Assembly (NCBI RefSeq): GCF_014652655.1
Contig: NZ_BMZF01000010.1
Span: 1 to 64,000 of the forward strand
Source: Paramylibacter ulvae
GTDB taxonomy: Bacteria; Pseudomonadota; Alphaproteobacteria; Rhodobacterales; Rhodobacteraceae
Length of the DNA stretch: 64,000 bases
Direction of reading: 5' to 3'
How positions within the stretch are numbered: position 1 is the first letter of the stretch; each line of letters begins with the position of its first letter. Positions 1-7,592 of this stretch are shown here, one piece after another. The position numbers and the translations under genes were made by a program. A model generated the notes under the pieces. That model worked only from the letters and a program-made list of their open reading frames with translations. It was not told where the DNA came from and did not search any database.

Positions 1-192
1 CAAACGCAACACCATCAATCAGCGCCGCTTGCAACACTTCAGAAAAGCGGCATAATCAAATCAACGACGAACCAGAGCCTCCATTAATTTATAAGCTCAC
101 GTGTTCCAATTTATCTGACGACGGACAGAGTTATTGCGCCTTTCATGCGTTGAAACGAATTTACTGCAACAGAGTGGCTGAGCCAAGATAAT

Positions 193-480
193 ATGGCGCT
201 TTTGAAGCAAACATGGGCGGCTCTGGCTGTTTTGGGTTGGGGATCAGCCTCGATCGCAGGCAGTTGCCTGCCACCAGTGTCGCCATGGATGCCCACCGAT
301 CCCGATGATGTCAGGGCATATGCTGACCTGTTGAGGCGTGATGCTGAGGCGTATTTTGCCGAAGTCGAGCAGTACTTCCGTTGTCAGGATCAGGAGCGGC
401 GAGAGGTCTTCGAACAAGCGCGCGAGGTCAGCGAAGGTTACGCGCGCGTTTTGGAGCTTCAGGGCCGCGTGAGGAAATGA
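193..480 (+). CDS. Small secreted protein, unknown function
   Basis: 95 residues. Residues 1-23 look like a Sec signal peptide (Lys5, hydrophobic core AALAVLGWGSASIAG). The mature part is charged and mostly helix-forming (YADLLRRDAEAYFAEVEQYF), with Cys25 and Cys64 available for a periplasmic disulfide. No family is recognised. The ATG lacks a clear Shine-Dalgarno sequence, so the start is uncertain. Small periplasmic proteins of this type are common in island and conjugation modules, but nothing here proves such a role. Confidence 0.5.
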   Translation: MALLKQTWAALAVLGWGSASIAGSCLPPVSPWMPTDPDDVRAYADLLRRDAEAYFAEVEQYFRCQDQERREVFEQAREVSEGYARVLELQGRVRK

Positions 481-647
481 CGCCCGTCCTCACTGTAGAG
501 AAAGCTGCCGTTCAAAAACGCGGCGGCGAAGGTCGCCAAGGCGGACGAAGCGCCCTTTCGCGGCGGTTGCGCCAAGGTCGGTTTTGAGGGTTTAGTCTCC
601 GTCAAGAACGGTTGTTTTCGCCGGTGACAGAAACGTATGGGTTTTGG

Positions 648-1502
648 CTATCCAGCGACAAACAATGCGTGCCCGGCGTTCATTGCAAAGAAGCACGCTG
701 ACCCAGTCATGGCCATCAACATCAGTATAGCGATGCGCGTTGTGCTGCTGCGACGGAAACGCGCCCATCTTGTTTCGCTTTCCTCTCGATACTCTTGCTG
801 TCCTGACAATGCCCATCCTCGCCATGCCCAGTACAATGCTAAGGCGAAAGCAAAGATTAGCAGGCTTGTTGATCCCAAGCGCGCCGAACTCGGAATTACG
901 CCCACCAAGAACAGGAACACGCTCAGGACTAGAGCGACTACAGCAACGGCTATCGTCGGGAGGCTAAATCCAAGATACCTTCTGAATTCATCGATCCACG
1001 TTTGATCCGGCCTTCGATAGGCTAGAGCTGCCCAACTCGCATCGAACACATCGAAAACAAAAAGACCAATGACAACAGTCATTACGATCATCAAGCCTGA
1101 CAGAACACCGACTTCGCTCCAAGTACCCGCGAGTATGGCCGTGACGAATGAAATCAAGACCCCAAGAACGAAGCGGATCGCAGCATGGGTGCGAGCTCCT
1201 GTATCCCAGTACGCCTTCGCTCGCGCCCCGAGATACAGAACCATAAGAACAAATACATCGCCCCAGTGTTCTGAAAGCTCGATATTTAGATTGAGAAATT
1301 GAGCGATTTTTGCAGCAATGAGCTCGGCAATTGGTTGCAAAGGTGACATCAAGGCTGACCTGAACCATTCATAGTAGTCGAGAACGATTTGCAGAGCTGG
1401 AGCAAGTCCAACATCTAGAGAATGCTGAACAAGCAAAGTGATCGACAGGGCTCCCGCCAAGAGACCCATCTTTCCAGCAATAGACCAAACAGCGTTCCAC
1501 AT
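648..1502 (-). CDS. Polytopic membrane protein, unknown function
   Basis: 284 residues with about six hydrophobic segments: residues 10-26, 85-93, 108-125, 132-152, 183-202 and 210-228, plus a C-terminal hydrophobic stretch near 255-275. Polar loops carry Arg/Trp-rich patches such as RRPDQTWIDEFRRY. No domain is recognised. The frame is open over its full length and has normal codon structure. It converges on the secreted-protein gene and is followed on its 5' side by about 490 bp without a recognisable gene. It is probably an inner-membrane protein carried by the island. Confidence 0.6.
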   Translation of the reverse strand: MWNAVWSIAGKMGLLAGALSITLLVQHSLDVGLAPALQIVLDYYEWFRSALMSPLQPIAELIAAKIAQFLNLNIELSEHWGDVFVLMVLYLGARAKAYWDTGARTHAAIRFVLGVLISFVTAILAGTWSEVGVLSGLMIVMTVVIGLFVFDVFDASWAALAYRRPDQTWIDEFRRYLGFSLPTIAVAVVALVLSVFLFLVGVIPSSARLGSTSLLIFAFALALYWAWRGWALSGQQEYREESETRWARFRRSSTTRIAILMLMAMTGSACFFAMNAGHALFVAG

Positions 1503-1990
1503 TGTCAGTATATGGTGACGAGCATGAGGCCTTGCAAATTCTGACTAGCCCCCCCTGCCACAACTGGTGCGCCAAAAACGGTCGTTTTTGTCATATTTGA
1601 TGCTGACGCCGGAATTGCTGAAAAATCCTGTGCCACAAACCCTTGGCAAAACTGCCTTTGATTTTGTCACGTTTTTGGCCACGCTCCACGGAGCAGACAT
1701 TCGTGCATCATGCAGCATCCGGTAAAGTGGGCTCCATCCGGTCATTCTCCGCCTTGCAGCATCTTGGCCTCCGGTAGCGATATTGGCTGACACTCACGGC
1801 CCAAACCGGCCGTTGCCGCTGGCGTCAAGCGCTGCAATGCAGCTTCACCAGACCGGACCTTCGCTGCGATTGCATGATCTAGGTGCCATCGAACCGTCAG
1901 TCTGCAGGACAAAGCGCCAATTCGCTGAGTAGGCGCCAATGGCTGGTCTTGGCAGTTCACGACATGCGGGCCAGAAGCATACCTCAGCTA
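1503..1990. other. 488-bp stretch with no supported gene
   Basis: Only short overlapping frames occur here, none with a convincing start, Shine-Dalgarno sequence or recognisable domain. It separates a membrane-protein gene (upstream end) from the end of the methyltransferase gene. It may contain decayed sequence, but I cannot assign a parent gene. Confidence 0.4.
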
Positions 1991-2668
1991 TCAATCCCGA
2001 TAGCAAACCCAGCCTTTGAATGTGAAGCCAGCATAGAAGAGTTGGACATCATCAAAACCGGCTTCGCGCAGGACGGCCACATCCTCTTCGGGTGAGAGTA
2101 CTGGAAGACGTTCTTTCATGACCTGGATACCCTTCTCAGCCTTTGCAGGGTCGGCACCGCGCGAAATTAGCAGATCAGCATTGCGGCGAAGCCACAAATC
2201 GCGCTGTTGGTGCGATTGCGGAAAGCTGTGATGCGCCACAACAAATGGCGCGCCCGGTCGCAGGCGGCGGTGCACATCGCGCAAAGTGCGCAAACGTTCC
2301 TTCCGGTCGAGAAAATGCAAGGTCAGCAGACATGCCGCGCCGTCAAAAGGACCATCGGGTGCGTGCTGGATATAGCCTTCATGAAAGGTAACGCGACCCA
2401 CTTGGTCGCCCAAAACGAGGCGAGCCTGATCGATCATGTCAGCGGCAGGGTCTACACCATCGAACCGCCAGTCCTGTTGCATGTCGACAAACGCACGCAG
2501 TTCGAGGCCACCGCCCGCACCCAAGACCAATACCCGACCATCCGCAGGGACACGCTCAGCCAGCAAGAGACCGGCCATATGGTGCATATCGCGCAGGCCC
2601 GGAATGTGTCGCGCGACACGGTCCCCATAGCCAGATAAGTCATCAGAATTTGTATCGACCGCCATCAT
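1991..2668 (-). CDS. Class I SAM-dependent methyltransferase
   Basis: 225 residues. The Rossmann-fold SAM site is clear: motif I VLVLGAGGGLELRAF near 46-60, acidic end of beta-2 in FDGVDPAADMI near 68-79, motif IV region FDGAACLLTLHFLD near 108-121, and the post-motif segment LRPGAPFVVAHHSF. The C-terminal part (AGFDDVQLFYAGFTFKGW) matches small Tam/UbiE-like methyltransferases acting on small molecules. The substrate cannot be told. It follows the TetR gene on the same strand with an 86-bp gap, so it may be co-transcribed and controlled by that repressor. Confidence 0.8.
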   Translation of the reverse strand: MMAVDTNSDDLSGYGDRVARHIPGLRDMHHMAGLLLAERVPADGRVLVLGAGGGLELRAFVDMQQDWRFDGVDPAADMIDQARLVLGDQVGRVTFHEGYIQHAPDGPFDGAACLLTLHFLDRKERLRTLRDVHRRLRPGAPFVVAHHSFPQSHQQRDLWLRRNADLLISRGADPAKAEKGIQVMKERLPVLSPEEDVAVLREAGFDDVQLFYAGFTFKGWVCYRD

Positions 2669-2754
2669 TTCTCTCCATCAATTTCCATATTGGGCACTAG
2701 CGGCCAACCGTGACATCGAAACCGAAACGCGTCGGCAGCCTTGCGTTCTGGGAT

Positions 2755-3339
2755 CTAGTTTAGCAAGCCATCGACAAGGCAGCGGAACGCTTCGACGGCC
2801 TTCGGATGAACGGCCTTCGGATCGTCACTGCCAGCAATCCACAACGCAGCGTTCAAGGCAGCACCATTGATCAGACGCGCAGCGGCCTCAGGGTCAATCG
2901 GCTTCATGATACCTTCGGAGACAAGCCGCCCAACCGTCTGCTCGGTCGTCCGAAGACAGGCATTCTGACTGGGCCACTGCGACGGATCTCCCAGAAACGC
3001 CGGTCCATCAAGCAAGACAATGCGCTGCACTTCGGGCTCAAGAGCCATTTCGATGTAGGCCGCACCTTCCGCCAACAAACCATTCCAGTCATCGCCTACC
3101 TTATGACCGATCTCCCAGGCGCGCGATGCCATTTCGCCATCGATCTGGTTGACAACTGCTGCGAGCAACCCGCGTTTGTCTCCGAAGTTGTGATAGAGCG
3201 CACCGCGCGTGAGTCCGACGTCCGCCGTCAGTTCATCCATTGACGCCGCTGCATAGCCTTTGTCGGCAAAGGCCTTTCGGGCGGCCGCAATCAGCTTTGA
3301 GCGATTCTCTTCCATCAGTTCGGCGCGCCGTCCAGCCAT
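2755..3339 (-). CDS. TetR/AcrR family transcriptional repressor
   Basis: 194 residues from ATG at 3339, which has a GGGGG-type Shine-Dalgarno about 8 nt upstream; the frame is open to a GTG at 3369, but that lies inside an operator-like palindrome. The N-terminal helix-turn-helix is typical (ARKAFADKGYAAASMDELTADVGL then TRGALYHNFGDKRGLL). The rest is an all-helical ligand/dimerisation domain. It is divergent from the RidA gene, with three palindromes between them, and upstream of the methyltransferase. Autorepression and repression of the divergent gene are inferred from this layout. Confidence 0.88.
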   Translation of the reverse strand: MAGRRAELMEENRSKLIAAARKAFADKGYAAASMDELTADVGLTRGALYHNFGDKRGLLAAVVNQIDGEMASRAWEIGHKVGDDWNGLLAEGAAYIEMALEPEVQRIVLLDGPAFLGDPSQWPSQNACLRTTEQTVGRLVSEGIMKPIDPEAAARLINGAALNAALWIAGSDDPKAVHPKAVEAFRCLVDGLLN

Positions 3340-3360
3340 CCCATACCCCCATTTCTTCAC

Positions 3361-3424
3361 ATACGTCACGTATATGGATTGACATACGCCGCGTGTGATT
3401 CTACTTCATATACGCCACGTATAT
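3361..3424. promoter_or_regulatory. Three TetR-type operator palindromes
   Basis: Three related palindromes lie between tetR and ridA. Site 1 is ATACG-TCA-CGTAT at 3361-3373. Site 2 is ATACG-CCG-CGTGT at 3384-3396, with one arm degenerate. Site 3 is ATATACG-CCA-CGTATAT at 3408-3424. Centres are 23 and 26 bp apart. All three share ATACG-N3-CGTAT, typical of TetR-family dimer sites. They cover the region where divergent promoters should lie. Confidence 0.7.
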
Positions 3425-3433
3425 CAAAATTGA

Positions 3434-3904
3434 ATGCTGCCTGTGAAGCTCTTCGAGCGTGAAACCGCGAGCCAGCACATCAGGCTGAACAAAAAAGGAA
3501 ACCACCATGACAAAACCACACCCCGTTTTCCAGAAGGTCGGCACGCGCTCTACGAGGCGCACGGCTATTCCGCCGCTATACAGTCCGGCGACCTGCTTTT
3601 TGTCTCGGGCCAGGTTGGCATACGACCTGACGGAACTCCCGAACCTGTATTCGCAGATCAAGTCCAGCGTGCCTTCGACAATCTCAAGGAAACACTGGCC
3701 GCGGCTGGGTGCACTTTCGATGATATCGTCGATGTCACCTCGTTCCATACTGATCCTGAAAATCAGATGGAAGATATGATGTCCGTGAAGAACCGGATCT
3801 TTGGAAAGCCGCCTTTTCCAAACTGGACCGCTCTCGGCGTGACGTGGCTCTCCGGTTTCGATTTCGAAATCAAGGTCATCGCCCGTATACCCGAAACGAG
3901 CTAA
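3434..3904 (+). CDS. RidA/YjgF-family protein, start region probably frameshifted
   Basis: The frame from ATG 3434 is open for 156 residues. The RidA domain (YSAAIQSGDLLFVSGQVG, then QVQRAFDNLKETLAAAGCTFDDIVDVTSF, ending FEIKVIARIP) starts only around residue 29, so the first 25 or so residues look like translated leader. The best Shine-Dalgarno (AAAGGA near 3494-3499) precedes ATG 3507, which is out of frame by one base; adding one A to the run at 3512-3515 would give MTKTTPRFPEGRHALYEAHG, the expected family N-terminus. RidA proteins hydrolyse reactive enamine/imine intermediates, but this subfamily's substrate is unknown. It is divergent from tetR and probably repressed by it. Confidence 0.75.
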   Translation: MLPVKLFERETASQHIRLNKKGNHHDKTTPRFPEGRHALYEAHGYSAAIQSGDLLFVSGQVGIRPDGTPEPVFADQVQRAFDNLKETLAAAGCTFDDIVDVTSFHTDPENQMEDMMSVKNRIFGKPPFPNWTALGVTWLSGFDFEIKVIARIPETS

Positions 3905-4263
3905 GTAGAGGCGCAACGGCCGGTTTCCTGCGGAATTGGTCGTTTGCACACCGCCCAGAATCGGTCACTCTGGGCTCACTCCAGACCTTCTCCGCAATGC
4001 AGGATGTGCCAAAACTCAACCGTTTCTGTCACCTGCGGAATCAACCGATTTTGGCTCAAAAGTTCTGTGAGGGGGTTTATGTTCGCTGAGCGGACTTCAG
4101 TCGCTTTCGCCACATAATTCCCCAACCGCTGCTTATGATACGATCCTGCCCCCTCCCGGAATCGACCCCTTCCAACGCCCAACGAATGCGCATATCACGG
4201 GCGAAGGCCGACGCCCTTGTCAGGGGAGGTCTTGAAGGCAGTGATTGTCGGCATCTTCGACCC
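3905..4263. other. 359-bp stretch with no supported gene
   Basis: Short frames on both strands have no recognisable domain and no good start. The stretch lies between the convergent ends of the RidA gene and the SRPBCC operon. No clear intrinsic terminator is seen. It may hold remnant sequence. Confidence 0.35.
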
Positions 4264-4698
4264 TCAGCCCTTCATACTTTGGTTTTCTGTATGCGCTTTG
4301 AAATTGTCGAGGATCGCTTGCCAGCCGTCACGCTGCATGTCGATGGCATTTTCGGTTTCGGCGTCGAAGGTGGTTGTAACCTTTGTGCCCGATCCCGCCG
4401 CCTCGAACGTGGTGCGTGCCTTACGTCCGTCTGTCATCGCCAGCGTCAGGGCCTTCTCTGGTTCCATTTCCTCGTATGTCGCCTCGAAATCGAAACCCAT
4501 GCTGCCGTCTTTGGCTTCCATCCGTGCCCGGTGCGCGCCGCCGATGCGCAGGTCGGTTTCTGCACTCGGGCAACACCAGTCATCGGATGCAAAATTCCAC
4601 TGCATGATGTCGGCAGGTGAAGTGTAGGCCTGCCAGACATGCGCGACCGGCGCGTTGACAGTGGTGCTGATGGTGATCTTCTGGTGCGTCATGGTCAT
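4264..4698 (-). CDS. SRPBCC (AHSA1-like) protein, last gene of six-gene operon
   Basis: 144 residues. The START/SRPBCC fold signature is clear: N-terminal strand with VNAPVAHVWQAYTSPADIMQWNFA, the GSMGFDFEATYEEMEPEKALTLAM strands, and the C-terminal long helix DGWQAILDNFKAH. AHSA1-like proteins bind hydrophobic ligands or partner proteins; a specific role is not known. Its ATG overlaps the DUF1428 stop codon (ATGA at 4695-4698), which indicates translational coupling within the operon starting at the ArsR-type gene at 6919. Confidence 0.85.
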   Translation of the reverse strand: MTMTHQKITISTTVNAPVAHVWQAYTSPADIMQWNFASDDWCCPSAETDLRIGGAHRARMEAKDGSMGFDFEATYEEMEPEKALTLAMTDGRKARTTFEAAGSGTKVTTTFDAETENAIDMQRDGWQAILDNFKAHTENQSMKG

Positions 4699-5099
4699 GC
4701 CTCATTTTTTTGAGGTTTGTTATTAAGATCAACGACCTGTTCAAAACCGCCAAAGATCATCCGCGCGCCATCAAACGGCATCGGGTTTTTTGCGGGATCC
4801 ATGCGTGGATCAATCTTTTCAGGGGCATTCATCCATTCTGCAATTTTGGCATGTGCGGCGTCGCGCGTTGCCTTGTCGGGCCATTCGATCCAAGCAAATG
4901 CAACTGTTTCGTCAAGCGTGGCCTGCACCGCTTTGGGAAAATCCGTGACCTTGCCGTCTGGAACATCGTCGCCCCAACACTCGACAACACGAAGCGCACC
5001 AAGCTCGACGAATATGGGATCAATCAGGCTGGCATGATCGATAAATTTTTGCCGGTTTGAAGTTGGAACGGCGATTACAAAACCCTCTACGTATCCCAT
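4695..5099 (-). CDS. DUF1428 family protein (YbaA-like)
   Basis: 134 residues. It has the DUF1428 hallmarks: start MGYVEGFVIAVPTSNRQKF, central VVECWGDDVPDGKVTDFPKAV, then FAWIEWPDKATRDAAHAKI and the C-terminal PMPFDGARMIFGGFE. These are ferredoxin-like alpha/beta-barrel proteins of unknown function. The ATG has a GGGGGA Shine-Dalgarno. It sits 12 bp after a VOC gene and overlaps the next SRPBCC gene by 4 bp, so co-translation is likely. Confidence 0.88.
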   Translation of the reverse strand: MGYVEGFVIAVPTSNRQKFIDHASLIDPIFVELGALRVVECWGDDVPDGKVTDFPKAVQATLDETVAFAWIEWPDKATRDAAHAKIAEWMNAPEKIDPRMDPAKNPMPFDGARMIFGGFEQVVDLNNKPQKNEA

Positions 5100-5111
5100 G
5101 TTGGTCCCCCG

Positions 5112-5594
5112 TCAGCTGCTTGCAACCGCCGCTTCCAGCGCGGCAATGTCGATCTTGTGCATGGTCATCATCGCCTCGAAAGCGCGCCTAGCCTTGTCAG
5201 CGTCATCGCCAGTCGTCAGGTCCAGAAGAAGGCGGGGCGTGATCTGCCAGGAATGCCCCCAGCGGTCCTTGCACCAGCCGCAGGCGCTTTCCTTTCCGCT
5301 GTTTTCCACGATGGCGTTCCAGTAGCGGTCGGTTTCTTCTTGCGTTTCGGTGATGACCATGAACGACACGGCTTCGTTCGGGGTGAATACCGGCCCACCG
5401 TTCAGACCGACAAATCGTCGTCCGCAGACGGTGAACTCAACCGTCAGCTCATCGCCTTTCTTGCCGCCCGGAAAATCGGTGGCAGCAAGGTTTATGCGCT
5501 CGACGCGGCTGTCGGGAAAGGTTGCGGCGTAAAAGTCGGCGGCCTTCTTTGCTTCGCCGTGGTCATACCACAGGCAGTTCACGAGTTCGGGCAT
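5112..5594 (-). CDS. VOC family protein, PhnB-like
   Basis: 160 residues. It starts [22 protein letters not shown] and continues with the PhnB/3-demethylubiquinone-methyltransferase-like pattern [28 protein letters not shown] and [17 protein letters not shown]. The fold is the vicinal-oxygen-chelate barrel; canonical metal ligands of glyoxalase I are not obvious, and the function of this subfamily is unresolved. The start has a GGAGG Shine-Dalgarno. It is the fourth gene of the operon. Confidence 0.88.
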   Translation of the reverse strand: MPELVNCLWYDHGEAKKAADFYAATFPDSRVERINLAATDFPGGKKGDELTVEFTVCGRRFVGLNGGPVFTPNEAVSFMVITETQEETDRYWNAIVENSGKESACGWCKDRWGHSWQITPRLLLDLTTGDDADKARRAFEAMMTMHKIDIAALEAAVASS

Positions 5595-5628
5595 GAATTT
5601 CCTCCATTGTTAGGGGTAAGCAGCGGTT

Positions 5629-6003
5629 TCAGCCTCCGATGGTTGCTGACTCGGCGGATGGTTGCCAAAGTTCTACAGGATTGCCTTCCAGGTCGTGGAT
5701 ACGCGCAAATTTGCCCACTTCGCTGTTCCATTCTGCCTTCTGGAAAACCTGGATATTGTTCGCTTCAAGCTGTGAAATCATCGCGGACAGATCATTGACC
5801 CGGAAACAAATCATCCATTGCTGGGTCGATTTCCCGAAATAGTCTGTCGCCGCGTCGAAGGGAGAGAAAACCGTCTGGCCGCTTTCCTGAACCCAGGTTC
5901 TTTTCGAAATATCGACACCGAGGTTCCTTTCATACCAGTCAATGAGTGACTTTGGATCATTTGCACGAAAGAACACACCGCCAATACCTGTAACCTTCTG
6001 CAT
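5629..6003 (-). CDS. VOC family (glyoxalase/bleomycin-resistance-like) protein
   Basis: 124 residues from ATG 6003, which has a GGAGG Shine-Dalgarno 9 nt upstream. The frame stays open to 6468, but that extension is antisense to the SRPBCC gene and was trimmed. Features: GIGGVFFRANDPKSLIDWYERNLG at the start, a paired barrel module with WMICFRVNDLSAMISQLEANN, and the C-terminal RIHDLEGNPVELWQP ending typical of VOC enzymes (Glu as metal ligand). The substrate is unknown; dioxygenase, glyoxalase or drug-binding roles are all possible. Confidence 0.87.
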   Translation of the reverse strand: MQKVTGIGGVFFRANDPKSLIDWYERNLGVDISKRTWVQESGQTVFSPFDAATDYFGKSTQQWMICFRVNDLSAMISQLEANNIQVFQKAEWNSEVGKFARIHDLEGNPVELWQPSAESATIGG

Positions 6004-6059
6004 ATTGTCGGTCCTCCAATCTCTACGATCTGCATCATTGTGCTGATAGACTCGTTGCT

Positions 6060-6560
6060 TCAAGCCAGTTTTTTCAACAGCTTGTCGAGACCGGAGAGGG
6101 TGGCTTCCATGCCTTCCTTCATGCCCATATCTATGACCTGTTGCAGCGCCTCGGGAGTCTCGTAGGTCGAGATTATCTGCACGAGTGTGCGCGGGGATGT
6201 GTCCTCGAACGTAACATCCCAGGTCGAGACGGGCATGTCGCGATTGATGCCGCCATCCACGTCGCTGAAAGCATCCTGCGCGTGATAGCCGTCTTTCGGC
6301 GTGATCGTCTTGTAGTCGAAGCGAACCCAGTGTTCGTTTCCGTCTGGATCGACCATCGCAAAATGCCAATGCCCGCCTTCCTCGAAAGCCATGGATTTGG
6401 TTTTGGCCGTGAAAGGCTCGGGGGCGAACCACTGATCCAGCAAGTCGGCCTTTGTATAGCAGTCCCATACCAAATCCTTCGGCGCATCGAATTCGCGCCG
6501 GATCGTGAGCCGGTTGGTCTGCATATCGGTTTGAAATGTGTAGTGGAGGTCGGGTTTCAT
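6060..6560 (-). CDS. SRPBCC (AHSA1-like) protein
   Basis: 166 residues. SRPBCC features: LTIRREFDAPKDLVWDCYTKADLLDQWFAPEPF, then GGHWHFAMVDPDGNEHW and WDVTFEDTSPRTLVQIIS, ending in the long C-terminal helix GMEATLSGLDKLLKKL. The ATG overlaps the stop of the ArsR-type regulator (ATGA at 6557-6560). Pairing of an ArsR-type regulator with an AHSA1 protein in one operon is common in Proteobacteria. The ligand is unknown. Confidence 0.88.
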   Translation of the reverse strand: MKPDLHYTFQTDMQTNRLTIRREFDAPKDLVWDCYTKADLLDQWFAPEPFTAKTKSMAFEEGGHWHFAMVDPDGNEHWVRFDYKTITPKDGYHAQDAFSDVDGGINRDMPVSTWDVTFEDTSPRTLVQIISTYETPEALQQVIDMGMKEGMEATLSGLDKLLKKLA

Positions 6561-6919
6561 CTGTCTTTGTCCTTCAGTTGTTCGAGCAGGTTATCGAGTT
6601 TTCGGTAACGCGAGGTCCATTGCCTGCGCTGTTCCTTGAGCCAGTCCTCAACGGCCGCATATCGCTCGGGGTTGAGTTCGCAGGTTCTGACGCGGCCAAC
6701 CTTTTCGGTGGTGATCAAGCCTGCATTCTCCAGCGTCCTGATGTGCTTCATGAACGGAGGCAGTGCCATGTCGAAGGGAGCGGCTAGGTCGCTGACCGAG
6801 GCCGGACCATCACCAAGCCGTCGCAAGACCGCCCTGCGGGTGCTGTCCGCGAAAGCAAGGAAAACGGTATCAAGTTCGGGGCTATTGTTATCCATGGGGG
6901 TAAGTATAGAGTGATTCAT
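6557..6919 (-). CDS. ArsR-family winged-helix regulator, first gene of operon
   Basis: 120 residues (shorter if the second Met at residue 9 is used). The winged HTH is clear: FLAFADSTRRAVLRRLGDGPASVSDLAAPFDMALPPFMKHIRTLENAGLITTEKVGRVRTCELN. No Cys pair for metal sensing is present, so this belongs to the non-metal ArsR branch usually fused by operon to SRPBCC proteins. It leads a minus-strand operon of six genes down to 4264. Just upstream the sequence TACTTACC-N7-GGTAAGT near 6931-6948 forms an imperfect inverted repeat that could be its operator. Confidence 0.88.
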   Translation of the reverse strand: MNHSILTPMDNNSPELDTVFLAFADSTRRAVLRRLGDGPASVSDLAAPFDMALPPFMKHIRTLENAGLITTEKVGRVRTCELNPERYAAVEDWLKEQRRQWTSRYRKLDNLLEQLKDKDR

Positions 6920-7221
6920 TACTTACCACAAGAGGTAAGTTTTGATTGTAGTTCCAAGAAACAACACCAGCCATTCATGTCCGCCGCAGCATCCTGCAAT
7001 TTGGGCTCATTCCGGCTCTTAGCCGCGATTTGCACCAAGGTCCGGTCCTGCCTGTTGCTCTGGGCAGATTGTCGATCGAAGCAGGCCGTCTTCGTGCAGC
7101 GCGGCCTGCGTGTCGCCGTTATCCCACAGATAAAGTAGGCCGATTTCGACGCCTGTTTTGATGCACGTAATGCGGCCGATGGCTTCGGCTGTTGTGCGAC
7201 CACTCTCAAATTCGGGCAAAA
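6920..7221. other. Intergenic stretch with a weak reading frame
   Basis: Contains the presumed promoter of the ArsR-led operon (inverted repeat near 6931-6948). A minus-strand frame at 7019-7219 (TTG start, 66 residues, GRTTAEAIGRITCIKTG) has protein-like composition, but no family is recognised and it has no convincing Shine-Dalgarno. I do not call it a gene. Confidence 0.35.
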
Positions 7222-7434
7222 CTAGCCCCTCTCGTTAAACAATTTCTTGGGAGCGACCTCGAGAGCATGCGCGATCCGCTCTAGAACATCGATCGATGCT
7301 GAGAATTTCGCGAGCTCGATCTCGCTGATATAGCTGCGATCCAGGTCAGCAGCTAAAGCTAATTGTTCTTGGCTCAATCCTCTGGAATTTCTTAGATTCC
7401 GAATATTTAACCCTACTGTTTCCCTCAATTTCAT
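7222..7434 (-). CDS. Small Xre-family HTH regulator
   Basis: 70 residues, essentially one HTH_3 domain: LRETVGLNIRNLRNSRGLSQEQLALAADLDRSYISEIELAKFSASIDVLERIAHALEV. Helix-turn-helix recognition helix is around DRSYISEIE. Such stand-alone 70-residue Xre proteins are frequent in mobile elements as repressors. It is divergent from the secreted-protein gene at 7593. Its target is unknown. Confidence 0.88.
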   Translation of the reverse strand: MKLRETVGLNIRNLRNSRGLSQEQLALAADLDRSYISEIELAKFSASIDVLERIAHALEVAPKKLFNERG

Positions 7435-7592
7435 GGCCTGTATTCGGCCAGATCACAAGAATTGCTCTACGGAATATATTCCACAAAATGCGCGCGAGTG
7501 GATCTAATCCCTTGCTCGCATATGGTGTGCGGGGCGAAGTTGGGCAACAACCATCAATATTATAGTAATGAAGTCGAAAGGCGCTTATTGAT

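Noticed and set aside
381-587. 68-codon plus-strand frame overlapping the small secreted protein
   Set aside because: Arg/Gly-rich, no Shine-Dalgarno, no domain; overlap of 100 bp with a better gene.
637-1368. Overlapping open frames on both strands inside the membrane-protein gene (637-1005 +, 988-1368 -)
   Set aside because: They are antisense or out-of-frame shadows of the 284-residue membrane protein, with no recognisable domain and no good start.
1545-1960. Short minus-strand frames of 72-82 codons
   Set aside because: They overlap each other, lack starts, and match no family.
4155-4175. CCCGGAATCGA, resembling part of the tRNA T arm, as a possible third att copy
   Set aside because: Only about 9 bases match the 45-bp repeat; no extended identity.
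6004-6468. Open extension of the VOC frame to 279 codons
   Set aside because: Antisense to the SRPBCC gene; a good Shine-Dalgarno supports the start at 6003.
7019-7219. 66-codon minus-strand frame (TTG start)
   Set aside because: Protein-like composition but no domain, Shine-Dalgarno or neighbour support.
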